A stretch of DNA of 64,000 nt from JAHRAW01 sp963693025 (GTDB lineage: Bacteria; Pseudomonadota; Gammaproteobacteria; Arenicellales; Poriferihabitantaceae): assembly GCA_963693025.1 (NCBI GenBank), contig OY843749.1, positions 1,674,001-1,738,000 of the forward strand. The letters are read 5' to 3'. The notes below the pieces were generated by a model. That model searched no databases and had not been told where the DNA came from. It was given only the letters and a program-made list of their open reading frames with translations. The position numbers were made by a program, and so were the translations under genes. Shown in pieces: positions 8,341 to 18,783 of the stretch (the first letter of the stretch is position 1; each line of letters opens with the position of its first letter).

Positions 8341-9039
8341 ATGGCCGACCACCTGATTGCCCCCTCGATTTTGTCCGCCGACATCGCCCGGCTGGGCGAG
8401 GAGGTCGAGCGGGTGCTCGCCTCGGGCGCGGACATGGTGCATTTCGATGTGATGGACAACCACTATGTCCCCAACCTGACGATTGGTCCGCTCGGCTGCG
8501 AAGCGCTGCGCAAACACGGCGTGACCGCGCCCATCGACGTGCACCTGATGGTCAAGCCGGTGGACCGCATCATTCCCGACTTCGCCGCCGCCGGCGCCAG
8601 TTACATCACCTTCCACCCCGAAGCGTCCGAGCACATCGACCGCTCGCTTGAGTTGATTCGTCAAAGCGGTTGCAAGTCCGGCCTGGTCTTCAACCCGGCG
8701 ACGCCGTTGGATGTGCTTGAGCACGTCATCGACAAGGTTGATATGGTGCTGCTGATGTCGGTCAACCCCGGCTTCGGCGGCCAGCGCTTCATCGACTCGG
8801 CGCTCGACAAACTGACGCGCGCGCGCGCACTCCTCGACCGCCACGGCGGGGGTCGCGACATTCTTTTGGAAATAGACGGCGGCGTCACCTTGGACAACAT
8901 CGCCTCCATCGCGCGCGCCGGCGCGGACACTTTTGTCGCCGGCAGCGCGATTTTCGGCGCCGCCAACGAGCGCGACCCGAACCGCTATGACAGCGTCATC
9001 GCGGCGATGCGCGAGCGGTTGGCGGCGGCAAACACATGA
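8341..9039 (+). CDS. rpe: Ribulose-phosphate 3-epimerase
   Basis: A 232-residue TIM-barrel enzyme of the pentose phosphate pathway that interconverts ribulose 5-phosphate and xylulose 5-phosphate. Diagnostic segments are IAPSILSAD, the metal-binding MVHFDVMDNHYVPNLTIGP, VHLMV, and the phosphate-binding MSVNPGFGGQ. It opens a tightly coupled plus-strand run. The stop overlaps the next start (ATGA at 9036). In Pseudomonas-like genomes the next gene is phosphoglycolate phosphatase (gph); here it is a DNA methyltransferase. Confidence 0.96.
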   Translation: MADHLIAPSILSADIARLGEEVERVLASGADMVHFDVMDNHYVPNLTIGPLGCEALRKHGVTAPIDVHLMVKPVDRIIPDFAAAGASYITFHPEASEHIDRSLELIRQSGCKSGLVFNPATPLDVLEHVIDKVDMVLLMSVNPGFGGQRFIDSALDKLTRARALLDRHGGGRDILLEIDGGVTLDNIASIARAGADTFVAGSAIFGAANERDPNRYDSVIAAMRERLAAANT

Positions 9040-9980
9040 GCCAGTCGGTGGCGAAGGGGGCGAAAGAGAAAAACCGCAGTTACGGATTGCGCGGCGGCAA
9101 GCGCATTTATGAAGGATATAACGCTGAGCGCAAGGTGAAGGACCGGAAAAAGAAGGAGAAGCAGCGCCTCGGTTACGAGACCTTCGCCAAGCCGTTTCCG
9201 CGCGCCAACAACGCGCTGCCCGGCGAGTATAAAAACCAAATCATCACCGGCGACAGCGCGGAAGTTTTGCGGCGGCTGCCGGATAACTGCATCGACATTG
9301 TGATGACATCGCCGCCGTATAATTTCGGCTTGAATTACAACGCGCACCGCGACACCGACCAATGGAGCGCGTATTTTGACAAACTCTTTTCGATTTTCAG
9401 CGAATGCACGCGCGTCGTAAAACACGGCGGCAGAATCATCGTCAACGTCCAGCCGCTGTTTTCCGATTACATCCCGACGCACCACCTCATTAGCCAATTC
9501 TTTTTGGACGCCGGGTTGATTTGGAAGGGCGAGATTTTGTGGGAGAAGAACAACTACAACTGCAAATACACCGCCTGGGGCAGTTGGAAAAGCCCCTCAA
9601 GCCCGTATCTCAAATACACCTGGGAATTCCTGGAGATTTTCTGCAAGGGCGACTTGAAAAAAGCGGGCAACCGCGATGACATCGACATTAGCGATGATGA
9701 ATTCAAAAGTTGGGTCAACGCCAAGTGGTCGATCGCGCCCGAGCGCGACATGCAAAAATACGGGCATCCGGCGATGTTCCCCGAAAAACTCGTGCTGCGC
9801 GCGTTGAAGTTATTCAGTTACCGCGGCGACATCGTGCTCGACCCGTTCAACGGCGTCGGCACCACCACCTTGACCGCGCGCCACGCCGGGCGCGACTACG
9901 TCGGCATCGATTGCTCCGCCGACTACTGCGAAACCGCCCGGCAACGAATGCAGCGCCATGCTCAGCCAAGACCAATTTAA
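9036..9980 (+). CDS. DNA methyltransferase, beta class (TSPPY)
   Basis: A 314-residue SAM-dependent DNA amino-methyltransferase. Catalytic motif IV is MTSPPYNFGLNY near residue 89. The SAM-binding motif (LDPFNGVGTTTLTARHAG) lies near the C terminus, so the order is IV then I as in the beta class. TSPPY is common in N4-cytosine enzymes but also occurs in N6-adenine ones, so the base is unresolved. The first about 60 residues are strongly basic (KVKDRKKKEKQR). No restriction gene is adjacent, so it looks like an orphan enzyme. It overlaps rpe by 4 bp and trpE by 23 bp, in the slot normally held by gph. Confidence 0.88.
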   Translation: MSQSVAKGAKEKNRSYGLRGGKRIYEGYNAERKVKDRKKKEKQRLGYETFAKPFPRANNALPGEYKNQIITGDSAEVLRRLPDNCIDIVMTSPPYNFGLNYNAHRDTDQWSAYFDKLFSIFSECTRVVKHGGRIIVNVQPLFSDYIPTHHLISQFFLDAGLIWKGEILWEKNNYNCKYTAWGSWKSPSSPYLKYTWEFLEIFCKGDLKKAGNRDDIDISDDEFKSWVNAKWSIAPERDMQKYGHPAMFPEKLVLRALKLFSYRGDIVLDPFNGVGTTTLTARHAGRDYVGIDCSADYCETARQRMQRHAQPRPI

Positions 9981-11508
9981 CCACTACGCCGAGCGCGGCT
10001 ACAATCGCATTCCGTTGGTGCGTGAGGTGCTGGCGGATTTGGAAACGCCGCTCAGCACCTACCTTAAACTGACCACCGGCGGGGCGTATAGTTATTTGCT
10101 GGAGTCGGTGCAGGGCGGGGAAAAGTGGGGGCGTTACTCGGTCATCGGGCTGCCGTGCCGCCTGCGCCTTGAGGTCAGGGAGAACAGCCTGCGGGTGATT
10201 GAAAGCGGGCGCGACGGCGCGATTGTGCGCGAGTTGCCGGGCGACGACCCGCTGGAGCAAATTCGCCTGTTCCGGCAGCAACACCGCGTGCCGGAAATAC
10301 CCGGTATGCCGCGCTTCAGCGGCGGGCTGGTCGGCTTTTTCGGCTACGACACGGTGCGCTACATTGAGCCGCATCTGGGCGCCAACGCGCGCACCGACCC
10401 CATCGACGCGCCCGACATCGTGCTGATGGTGTCCGAGGAGGTGGTGGTGTTCGACAACCTGTCGGGGCGGTTGTCCGTCATCGTGCACGCCGACCCCGAC
10501 CAGCCCAACGCCTGGGCGCGCGGCGTGCAACGGTTGCAGGAATTGCTCGGCGAACTCGCGCGCGGGTTGCCCGCCGAGCGCTCGGCGCCGCCGTCCGGTG
10601 TTGAGGTGGCGGCGGGCGAGGGCGAGGGCGAGGTCGATGAGTCCGAGTTCAAGTCATCTTTCCCGCGCGCGGAATTTGAGGCGGCGGTGGAGAAGTGCCG
10701 CGAATACATCTACGAGGGCGATGTCTTTCAGGTGGCGCTCTCGCAACGAATATCCCTGCCCTTCGACGCCGCCCCGCTGGATTTATACCGCGCATTGCGA
10801 ACGCTGAACCCGTCGCCCTATATGTACTACCTCGACCTCGGCGGCTTCCAAATCGCCGGCGCATCCCCCGAAATTCTGGTTCGGCTGGAGCAGGGCGAGG
10901 TGACGGTGCGACCGATTGCCGGCACGCGCAAGCGCGGCGAAAACGCCGAGCAGGACGCGGCGCTGGCGGCGGACTTGCTGTCCGACCCCAAGGAATTGGC
11001 GGAGCACCTGATGCTGGTTGACCTCGGGCGCAACGACGTGGGCCGGGTTGCGCGCATCGGCAGCGTCTCGGTGACCGACAAGATGACCATCGAGCGGTAT
11101 TCGCATGTGATGCATATCGTGTCCAACGTCACGGGGCAACTCAACGACGAACTCGACGCCATCGACGTGCTCAAGGCAACCTTCCCGGCGGGCACGCTCT
11201 CCGGCGCGCCTAAAATTCGGGCGATGGAAATCATCGAAGCCGTCGAGCCGGACAAGCGCGGCATCTACTCCGGCGCGGTCGGCTACATTGGCTGGAACGG
11301 CAACATGGACACCGCCATCGCCATTCGCACCGCGTTGATTAAAGACGGCGCGGTGCACATTCAAGTCGGCGCCGGCATCGTCGCCGACTCGGACCCGGCG
11401 AGTGAATGGGAGGAAACGATGAACAAGGGGCGCGCGGTTTTCCGCGCGGTGGCGATGGCGCATGCCGGACTGAGCGCACCGCTCGACCGCGAGGGCGCGC
11501 CATGTTGA
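9958..11508 (+). CDS. trpE: Anthranilate synthase component I
   Basis: The 516-residue aminase/synthase subunit that converts chorismate to anthranilate, the first step of tryptophan synthesis. The N-terminal block YNRIPLVREVLADLETPLST and LLESVQGGEKWGRYS contain the tryptophan feedback-site region. The catalytic C-terminal half has RPIAGTRKRG, VDLGRNDVGRV, and GTLSGAPKIRAMEII. The start lies inside the methyltransferase gene, so no leader-peptide attenuator is possible immediately upstream. TrpG overlaps the end by 7 bp, fitting equimolar subunits. Confidence 0.97.
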   Translation: MLSQDQFNHYAERGYNRIPLVREVLADLETPLSTYLKLTTGGAYSYLLESVQGGEKWGRYSVIGLPCRLRLEVRENSLRVIESGRDGAIVRELPGDDPLEQIRLFRQQHRVPEIPGMPRFSGGLVGFFGYDTVRYIEPHLGANARTDPIDAPDIVLMVSEEVVVFDNLSGRLSVIVHADPDQPNAWARGVQRLQELLGELARGLPAERSAPPSGVEVAAGEGEGEVDESEFKSSFPRAEFEAAVEKCREYIYEGDVFQVALSQRISLPFDAAPLDLYRALRTLNPSPYMYYLDLGGFQIAGASPEILVRLEQGEVTVRPIAGTRKRGENAEQDAALAADLLSDPKELAEHLMLVDLGRNDVGRVARIGSVSVTDKMTIERYSHVMHIVSNVTGQLNDELDAIDVLKATFPAGTLSGAPKIRAMEIIEAVEPDKRGIYSGAVGYIGWNGNMDTAIAIRTALIKDGAVHIQVGAGIVADSDPASEWEETMNKGRAVFRAVAMAHAGLSAPLDREGAPC

Positions 11509-12076
11509 TGATCGACAACTACGACTCCTTCACCTACAACCTGGTGCAGTATTTCGGCGAACTGGGACAGGAGATGCAAGTCATCCGCAACGACCAGAAA
11601 AGCGTCGCCGACCTCGAGCGGCTCGCGCCGAACTATCTGGTCATCTCGCCCGGACCGTGCACGCCCAACGAAGCCGGCTTGTCGGTCGAGGCGGTGCGCC
11701 ACTTCGCCGGGCGGGTGCCGCTGCTGGGCGTCTGCCTCGGCCACCAGTGCCTCGGCCAGGCGTTCGGCGGACGGGTGGTGCACGCCCGCCGGCTGATGCA
11801 CGGCAAAACCTCCATGATTTACCACACCGCCGAAGGCATATTCCGCGGCCTGCCGTCGCCGTTTCAGGCGACGCGCTATCACTCGCTGGTGGTGGAGCGC
11901 GCCTCGTTGCCGGACTGCTTGGAGGTGACCGCGTGGACCGATGACGACGAGATTATGGCGTTGCGGCATCTCGACCCGGCGGCGGTGATGGTGGGCGTGC
12001 AATTCCATCCCGAGTCGATTTTGACCCAGCATGGCCACGACCTGCTTGCCAACTTTCTCGACCTCGGGCAAGCGCG

Positions 12077-12080
<4 letters not shown>
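11502..12080 (+). CDS. trpG: Anthranilate synthase component II (glutamine amidotransferase)
   Basis: 192 residues with the class I amidotransferase fold. The nucleophile cysteine is in LGVCLGHQCLGQ near residue 79, and the His-Glu pair is in VGVQFHPESIL near the C terminus. It opens LMIDNYDSFTYNLVQY, the standard TrpG/PabA start. It supplies ammonia to TrpE and could also serve PabB. The ATG at 11502 overlaps the trpE stop. The gene is followed directly by trpC; the usual trpD between them is absent. Confidence 0.96.
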
Positions 12081-12900
<820 letters not shown>

Positions 12901-12904
<4 letters not shown>

Positions 12905-13329
12905 CTATGCGGGTTAAACTGGCGCATTTCGGCGCGCTGAGTTTTGAGGCGAGCGGCGACAGCGGCCACCGCGTGGTCATGTCCGCCTCGCCCGCGGCGG
13001 GCGGCGAAGACCACGGTGCGCGACCGATGGAGACGGTGTTGATGGGGCTCGGCGGTTGCAGCGGCATCGACGTGATGTTGATTCTAAACAAGAGCCGCCA
13101 GCGAGTAACCGACTGTGAAATTGAAATCGAAGCCGAGCGCGCCGACTCCATCCCCGAAGTGTTCACGCGCATCCATATTCGTTACCTCGTCGGCGGAAAA
13201 AACTTGAGCCGCAACAAGGTGGCGCGCGCGGTCGCGCTGTCCATGGAAAAGTATTGCTCGGTAACGCGCATGCTGGAAGCCTCGGTCGCCATCACGCACG
13301 GGTTTGAAATCATTGAGCGCGGGGCGTAG
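12901..13329 (+). CDS. OsmC/YhfA-like protein
   Basis: 142 residues of the OsmC-like fold. The two conserved cysteines occur in GLGGCSGIDV and MEKYCSVTRM, as in family members that reduce organic hydroperoxides or bind small molecules. Its position after trpC matches Pseudomonas, where crp lies between the two; crp is absent here. The GTG start overlaps the trpC stop (GTGA). Substrate is not predictable. Confidence 0.88.
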
Positions 13330-13361
13330 CCGCGCACCGCCGTACCTGTTATAAATTCAGC

Positions 13362-14435
13362 ATGGAACAAATCGCCAACTGGTTCAAACAGCAGATTGCC
13401 AACCCGCAGGTGGTCTATCTTTTCGCCATCCTGGTCGGCTCGTTTCTCATCATCATGTATGCCGGCGCCATGCTGGCGCCGGTGCTGGCGGGCATCGTCA
13501 TCGCCTACCTGCTCGAAGGGCTGACGCGCAAACTGACGCGCGCCAGGGTGCCGCGCCCGGTCGCGGTGTGGCTCGTGTTTCTCGCGTTTATGCTGTTCGT
13601 CGTGCTGGTGGTGTTCGGCTTGCTGCCGACCTTGTATAACCAACTGACCGAGATGGTGCAGCAGATTCCGACCATGCTCACGCGCGGGCAGGCGGCGCTG
13701 CTTGCGCTGCCGGAAAAATACCCGGAGTTGTTTTCGGTCGAGCAGGTGCAGGAAATTATTCGCGCCATGCGCACGCAGTTGACCGCGCTCGGGCAGACCG
13801 TGGTCGCCACCTCGCTGTCCAGCGCCGCCGGCATCATCACGGTTTTAATCTACCTCATTCTGCTGCCGATTCTTATCTTCTTTTTCCTGCGCGACAAAGA
13901 GCGCATCCTCGCCTGGTTCATCGATTTGTTGCCGCGCGACAGCCAACTGGCGATGCGCGTGTGGGGCGATGTCGATTTACAAATCGGCAACTACATTCGC
14001 GGCAAGTTCTGGGAAATCCTAATCGTGTGGCTCGCCACCTTCCTGTGTTTCGCCTACTTCGGCTTGCAATTTTCCATGCTGCTGGCGGTGCTGGTCGGCA
14101 TCTCGGTGCTGATTCCGTATGTGGGCGCGGCGGTGGTGACCATCCCGGTGGTGCTCATCGCCTGGTTTCAGTGGGGCTGGAGCGGCGACTTCGTCTATGT
14201 GGTGGCGGTGTACCTCATCATCCAGGCGCTCGACGGCAACCTGCTGGTGCCGTTGCTGTTTTCCGAAGTGGTCAACATCCACCCGGTGGCGATCATCGTC
14301 GCGGTGTTGTTCTTCGGCGGGCTTTGGGGCGTGTGGGGCGTGTTTTTCGCCATCCCGCTTGCCACGCTGGTGCAGGCGGTCATCGTCGCCTGGCCCAAAC
14401 CGTCCGCCGACGATGGGGGCGCCGCCGAGTCGTGA
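13362..14435 (+). CDS. AI-2E family transporter (PerM-like permease)
   Basis: A 357-residue inner-membrane protein with about seven hydrophobic segments. The family signature region includes PVLAGIVIAYLLEGL near the N terminus and, late, LLAVLVGISVLIPYVGAAVV and IIQALDGNLLVPLLFSEVV. Members have been linked to autoinducer-2 export or Na+/H+ antiport, but most, including this one, have no proven substrate. It follows the OsmC gene by 32 bp and continues the same transcription unit. Confidence 0.88.
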   Translation: MEQIANWFKQQIANPQVVYLFAILVGSFLIIMYAGAMLAPVLAGIVIAYLLEGLTRKLTRARVPRPVAVWLVFLAFMLFVVLVVFGLLPTLYNQLTEMVQQIPTMLTRGQAALLALPEKYPELFSVEQVQEIIRAMRTQLTALGQTVVATSLSSAAGIITVLIYLILLPILIFFFLRDKERILAWFIDLLPRDSQLAMRVWGDVDLQIGNYIRGKFWEILIVWLATFLCFAYFGLQFSMLLAVLVGISVLIPYVGAAVVTIPVVLIAWFQWGWSGDFVYVVAVYLIIQALDGNLLVPLLFSEVVNIHPVAIIVAVLFFGGLWGVWGVFFAIPLATLVQAVIVAWPKPSADDGGAAES

Positions 14436-14445
14436 CCGGCGCCCG

Positions 14446-14778
14446 ATGAAACGCGTGTACACCGCCGAATCGTTAATCGACGGCCAGTTGGTGGTGGACT
14501 TGCTGGCGCAGGCTGGCGTGCCGAGTCTGTTGTTTAATCAGAACGCCCAGGGCGGCTTCGGCGACCTGCCGGTGACCTACCCGGAGGTGTGGGTGAAGCG
14601 CGACTTCGATTTGGAAAAAGCCCGCCACCTAATCGACGAGTTTGAAAACCGCCCGTGTCCGGGGCGGGCGCTCGACAAAACCTGCGACACCTGCCGCGAG
14701 CCCAACCCCGCCACCTTCGACGTTTGCTGGCAATGCAACACGCCGCTACCGCCCGCTGACCTGGGCGCGCAGCCATGA
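14446..14778 (+). CDS. DUF2007 domain protein with C-terminal zinc ribbon
   Basis: 110 residues. The first about 70 match the small DUF2007 (putative signal-transducing) domain, with a typical RVYTAESLIDGQLVVDLLAQ opening and VWVKRDFDLEKAR. A CDTCREPNPATFDVCWQCN segment follows, with four cysteines in CxxC pairs, a likely zinc ribbon. The ATG at 14446 lies 10 bp after the permease stop, and the end overlaps the ArsC-like gene by 4 bp. Function is unknown. Confidence 0.82.
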   Translation: MKRVYTAESLIDGQLVVDLLAQAGVPSLLFNQNAQGGFGDLPVTYPEVWVKRDFDLEKARHLIDEFENRPCPGRALDKTCDTCREPNPATFDVCWQCNTPLPPADLGAQP

Positions 14779-15128
14779 CCACGCTCTACCACAACCCGCG
14801 TTGCTCCAAGTCGCGCGCCACGCTGGCGTTGCTCGTGGAAAACGGCGTCGAGCCGGACATCGTCAACTACCTCGACAACCCGCCGGATGCGGCGGCGCTG
14901 AGGGACATCACCGCGATGCTTGGTTGCTCGGTCCGCGACATTGTGCGCACCGGCGAGGCGGTTTATCGTGAGTTGGGGCTTGCGGACGATGCGCCGTCTG
15001 CGCCGTCTGAGGACGCGCTTTTTGACATCATCGCCGCCAACCCCCGGTTGCTTGAGCGCCCCATCGTGGTTCACGACGGCAAGGCGGCGGTGGGGCGACC
15101 GCCGGAAAACGTGCTGTCGATTTTGTGA
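14775..15128 (+). CDS. ArsC/Spx-family arsenate reductase-like protein
   Basis: 117 residues of the thioredoxin-fold ArsC family. The catalytic cysteine is in LYHNPRCSKSRATL. The downstream RPIVVHDGKAAVGRPPENV block supplies the conserved arginine and the cis-proline region. Glutaredoxin-linked ArsC enzymes reduce arsenate to arsenite. No arsenite pump or regulator lies nearby, so a housekeeping paralogue (YfgD-like) is as likely as a true resistance gene. Confidence 0.85.
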   Translation: MTTLYHNPRCSKSRATLALLVENGVEPDIVNYLDNPPDAAALRDITAMLGCSVRDIVRTGEAVYRELGLADDAPSAPSEDALFDIIAANPRLLERPIVVHDGKAAVGRPPENVLSIL

Positions 15129-15164
15129 ATGCTCTCGCAAACTAAACCGCAAACCAATAACGCC

Positions 15165-15749
15165 ATGACCGAGACCCCGCAAACCGTCCGCTTTACCCGA
15201 ATGGCCGACGGCACCTTTGAGGAGTATGCGTTTTTACATCGCCATGAACAGGACTATGTCCGCGGTCTGCCGGCGCGTTTGATGGCGGCGTTGGAGCGGT
15301 TGGAGGATTCTTTTGGCGGCTACCGGGTGTCGCGGCTGGAGCATTCGCTGCAATCGGCGACGCGCGCCGAGGCGGCTGGCGAGCCCGAGGAGATGGTGGT
15401 GGCGGCGCTGTTGCACGACATTGGCGACGGGCTGGCGCCCCTCTCTCACAGCGAAATGGCGGCGGCGATTCTGCGCCCGTTCGTGTCGGAGCGCACCCAC
15501 TGGATTATCGCGCACCACGGCTTGTTCCAGACGTTTTACTACGCCCACCATCAAGGCGGCGACCGCCACGCGCGCGACAAATACCGGGAGCACGCGTGGT
15601 ATCAGGACTGCATTAATTTCTGCGAGAACTACGACCAGAACTGTTTCGACCCGGACTACGAGTCGCGGTCGCTGGCGTATTTCAAGCCGATGATTGAGCG
15701 GGTTTTCGCCGAGCCGCGCGAAGAATTTCGGGGTCCCTCCCCACCTTAG
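15165..15749 (+). CDS. HD-domain protein (PhnZ-like)
   Basis: About 194 residues. Metal-binding motifs are visible in order: H in RLEHSLQSATRAEAAG, the HD pair in ALLHDIGD, histidines in APLSHSEMA and IIAHHGLFQTFYY, and a later YDQNCFDPDY. The order and a HHG-like segment recall the mixed-valent di-iron HD oxygenases (PhnZ/TmpB group) rather than plain phosphohydrolases. The substrate is unknown. The start is uncertain: ATG 15165 and ATG 15129 (adjacent to the arsC stop) are both in frame and neither has a clear ribosome site. It converges on gyrB. Confidence 0.75.
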   Translation: MTETPQTVRFTRMADGTFEEYAFLHRHEQDYVRGLPARLMAALERLEDSFGGYRVSRLEHSLQSATRAEAAGEPEEMVVAALLHDIGDGLAPLSHSEMAAAILRPFVSERTHWIIAHHGLFQTFYYAHHQGGDRHARDKYREHAWYQDCINFCENYDQNCFDPDYESRSLAYFKPMIERVFAEPREEFRGPSPP

Positions 15750-15773
15750 CGCCTTAGTACCGGAGCGCCCGAG

Positions 15774-18176
15774 TCAAACGTCCAGATTGGCGACCGCGAA
15801 GGCGTTCTTTTCGATGAACTCCCTGCGCGGCTCCACCTGGTCGCCCATCAGCGTGGTGAAGGTTTCGTCCGCGCCGACGCCGTCTTCGACGGTCACCTTG
15901 AGCAGCCGGCGCACGGTCGGGTCCATGGTGGTCTCCCACAACTGCTCCGGGTTCATTTCGCCAAGCCCTTTGTAACGCTGGATGCTGATTCCTTTTTTCA
16001 CGCGGGCGAGAATCCACTCGACCGCTTCGGCAAAACTCGCGCAGGCTTTTTCGGTCTCGCCCCAGACGACGGTCAGCGGACCCTCGCCCATCTCGCGCAA
16101 CCGCGCCGCCCACGCGCTCAGGCTGCGGTATTCCGGACTCGCAAAAAACGCCTCGCCCAGCCGGGTGTCCTCGTCCAGCCCGTAGCGGTGGCGCGTGACC
16201 GTCAGCGCGCCGGCGGCGGTGGCGGGAATGGAAACCGAATAGCGCGCCACCGCCGAGTTGCCGTCCGTGAGCGCGCGCTCAAGTTCGCTCGCCGCGCGTT
16301 GCAGCGCCGGCGCCGATGCCAGGTCCCCGTCCGCCACCGGCTCGACCGCCAACAAGGCATCCAACACCTCGCGGTCATAGCGCCGCGCCAGGCGCGCGAT
16401 GGTGGCTTCGGTGGCGTGGAAATCCGCCAGCGTCGAGCGTAGTTCGGCGCCCGTTAAGGTGTGGCCGTTGGGCTGCACAATCGTGGCTTTGGCCGCCGCC
16501 TGCGTGAGCAAATAGTCGCTCATCGCGGTGTCGTCCTTGAGATAGTCCTCCTTCTTCTTGACCGTCATCTTATACAGCGGCGGCTGGGCGATATACACGT
16601 GACCGCGCGCCAGCAACTCGGGCATCTGCCGGAAAAAGAAAGTCAGCAACAAGGTGCGGATATGCGAGCCGTCCACGTCGGCGTCGGTCATCAGGATGAT
16701 GCGGTGGTAGCGCAGTTTGCCGGCGTCGAAGTCGGCTTTGCCGATGCCGGTGCCGAGGGCGGTGATCAGGGTTGTCACTTCGTCCGAAGTCAGCATTTTG
16801 TCGAAGCGGGCTTTTTCCACGTTGAGGATTTTGCCCTTCAACGGCAGCACCGCTTGGAAGCGCCGGTCGCGCGCCTGCTTGGCGCTGCCGCCGGCTGAAT
16901 CGCCCTCCACCAGATAGATTTCACACAACGCCGGGTCCTTCTCCTGGCAGTCCGCCAGTTTTCCGGGCAGCCCGCCCAGGTCGAGGGCGTTTTTGCGCCG
17001 CGTCATGTCCCGCGCCTTGCGCGCCGCCTCACGCGCGCGCGCGGACTCGACGATGCGGTACGCGATGGATTTGGCTTCAGCCGGATGCTCCATCAGAAAA
17101 TTACCCAAACTCTCCGCCACCAGCGATTCCACCACCCCCTTCACCTCCGACGAAACCAACTTGTCTTTGGTCTGAGAGGAAAACTTCGGGTCGGCTAGTT
17201 TGACCGACAGCACCGCCGTCAGCCCTTCGCGCGAGTCGTCTCCGCTGAGGTTGACTTTCTCCTTTTTCGCCAAGCCCAGTTCGGCGATATAGCCGTTCAA
17301 GGTGCGCGTCATCGCGCCGCGCAAGCCCGCCAGATGGGAGCCGCCGTCGATTTGGGGTATGTTGTTGGTGTAGCAGAAGGTGTTTTCCTGATAAGAGTCG
17401 TTCCACTGCATCGCCAACTCCACCCGGACGCCGTTCTTGTCGCCGTCCATGTGGAACACGGTCGGGTGCAGCGCGTTTTTTTTGCGGTTCAGGTGGCTGA
17501 TGAAGGCGGCGATGCCGCCCTCGTATTCAAACACGTCGCGCTGGTCGGTGCGCTCATCGAACAATTCGATGCGGATGCCGGAGTTGAGAAACGACAATTC
17601 GCGCAGCCGTTTGGCGAGGATGTCGTAGTGAAACTTCACCGCGCTGAAGGTCTTGCGGTCGGCTTTGAAGGAGATGGTGGTGCCGGTCTGGTCGGTGTCG
17701 CCCACCACGGCCAGCGGCGCCACCGGCGCGCCGTTGTGGTATTCCTGACGGTGAATTTTGCCGTCCCGCCGGATTTCCAAATCGAGCCGCTCGGACAGGG
17801 CATTGACCACGGACACGCCGACGCCGTGCAACCCGCCGGACACTTTGTAGGAATTCTGGTCGAATTTCCCGCCGGCATGCAATACGGTCATAATCACCTC
17901 GGCGGCGCTCTTGCCGCCCTCCTCTTCCAAAACCCCGGTGGGAATGCCCCGGCCATCATCAAATATAACTATGGATTCGTCCGCGTTGATAGTGATTCGT
18001 ATATGGCTACAATACCCGACCAACGCCTCGTCGATGGCGTTGTCCACCACCTCAAAAACCATCTGGTGCAAGCCGGTCCCGTCGTCGGTGTCGCCGATAT
18101 ACATCCCCGGCCGTTTCTTGACCGCATCCAGTCCCTTGAGGACTTTAATGCTGCTGGAATCGTAGTCGTTTGCCAT
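15774..18176 (-). CDS. gyrB: DNA gyrase subunit B
   Basis: The 800-residue ATPase subunit of gyrase. The GHKL ATPase domain shows EVVDNAIDEAL, DDGRGIPTG and GGLHGVGVSVVNALS. The TOPRIM domain has YLVEGDSAGGSAKQARDR and the metal-binding MTDADVDGSHIR. The C-terminal tail ends with QRYKGLGEMNPEQLWETTMD, where it interacts with GyrA. Length is normal for gammaproteobacteria. It lies 712 bp from dnaN; recF, which usually separates them, is missing. Confidence 0.98.
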   Translation of the reverse strand: MANDYDSSSIKVLKGLDAVKKRPGMYIGDTDDGTGLHQMVFEVVDNAIDEALVGYCSHIRITINADESIVIFDDGRGIPTGVLEEEGGKSAAEVIMTVLHAGGKFDQNSYKVSGGLHGVGVSVVNALSERLDLEIRRDGKIHRQEYHNGAPVAPLAVVGDTDQTGTTISFKADRKTFSAVKFHYDILAKRLRELSFLNSGIRIELFDERTDQRDVFEYEGGIAAFISHLNRKKNALHPTVFHMDGDKNGVRVELAMQWNDSYQENTFCYTNNIPQIDGGSHLAGLRGAMTRTLNGYIAELGLAKKEKVNLSGDDSREGLTAVLSVKLADPKFSSQTKDKLVSSEVKGVVESLVAESLGNFLMEHPAEAKSIAYRIVESARAREAARKARDMTRRKNALDLGGLPGKLADCQEKDPALCEIYLVEGDSAGGSAKQARDRRFQAVLPLKGKILNVEKARFDKMLTSDEVTTLITALGTGIGKADFDAGKLRYHRIILMTDADVDGSHIRTLLLTFFFRQMPELLARGHVYIAQPPLYKMTVKKKEDYLKDDTAMSDYLLTQAAAKATIVQPNGHTLTGAELRSTLADFHATEATIARLARRYDREVLDALLAVEPVADGDLASAPALQRAASELERALTDGNSAVARYSVSIPATAAGALTVTRHRYGLDEDTRLGEAFFASPEYRSLSAWAARLREMGEGPLTVVWGETEKACASFAEAVEWILARVKKGISIQRYKGLGEMNPEQLWETTMDPTVRRLLKVTVEDGVGADETFTTLMGDQVEPRREFIEKNAFAVANLDV

Positions 18177-18410
18177 GGGTTTATCGGGCCGCGCAGGAAA
18201 GCCCGGATTTTACCATATTTCCCACCAAAACCGCCCGCCGGCTTTGTTATTTTTTATGCGTAAAATCAACGAGTTACAATCTTTTTGGCGACGCTCAAAC
18301 TCGCTGGTCGCACGCTGGTGGATGGTGGTCGATAAAAGGGGGTTAAACCGGGCTCGGATATGTCTTCCGGCGGGGCTTGAAATCTGTTATCCGGGCACTC
18401 TATCCAACTC

Positions 18411-18580
18411 CGTCATTCGAGCGTTAGTGTCCGTTGCCGCCCCCCGCCGTCATTCTCGAGCGTTAGTGTCCGTTGCCGCCCCCCCGCCGTCATTCTCGAG
18501 CGTTAGTGTCCGTTTGTCGCCGCGCTTTTTCTTTTAAGCGGCGGCTTACGGACACTTGCGTCCTCGGGAATCTCCCTAAG
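18411..18580 (+). repeat. Family A repeat with triplicated left end
   Basis: The left end (CGTCATTC...CGAGCGTTAGTGTCCG) appears three times, at about 18411, 18450 and 18489. After the third, the usual inner hairpin, GCTTACGGACACTTGCG and CTCGGGAATCTCCCTAAG follow. The right arm is absent. The tandem copying of one end suggests slippage or repeated end joining. Confidence 0.88.
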
Positions 18581-18601
18581 ACTGGCGATGAGCCTAAACA
18601 A

Positions 18602-18750
18602 CGTCATTCCCGCAGGCCTGCCCCCGCAGTGTGTTAGCGGGGGGATGCGGGAATCCAGTCATCCAGGGATGGCAAACCGGAATGCGGCTATGGAGGTGGG
18701 GGCGACTTGCTGTCCGTGCGTCTGGGTTCCCGTTTCCTACGGGAATGACG
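18602..18750. repeat. Family B dispersed repeat (complete copy)
   Basis: 149 bp bounded by CGTCATTCCCGCAGG and the inverse CCTACGGGAATGACG, with internal GGGAATCCAG and GCAAACCGGAATGCGGC. A second copy, in the opposite orientation and split by an insertion, is at 48775..49071. Repeats with these ends are widespread in proteobacterial intergenic DNA. Confidence 0.85.
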
Positions 18751-18783
18751 GCGGGGCTGCTTTTTTGTTTGATGGTTCCCTTA

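Noticed and set aside
18411..18580. CRISPR-like array because of three repeated ends
   Set aside because: The repeats abut near-identical intervening sequence, no unique spacers or cas genes are present, and the units match the family A element end.
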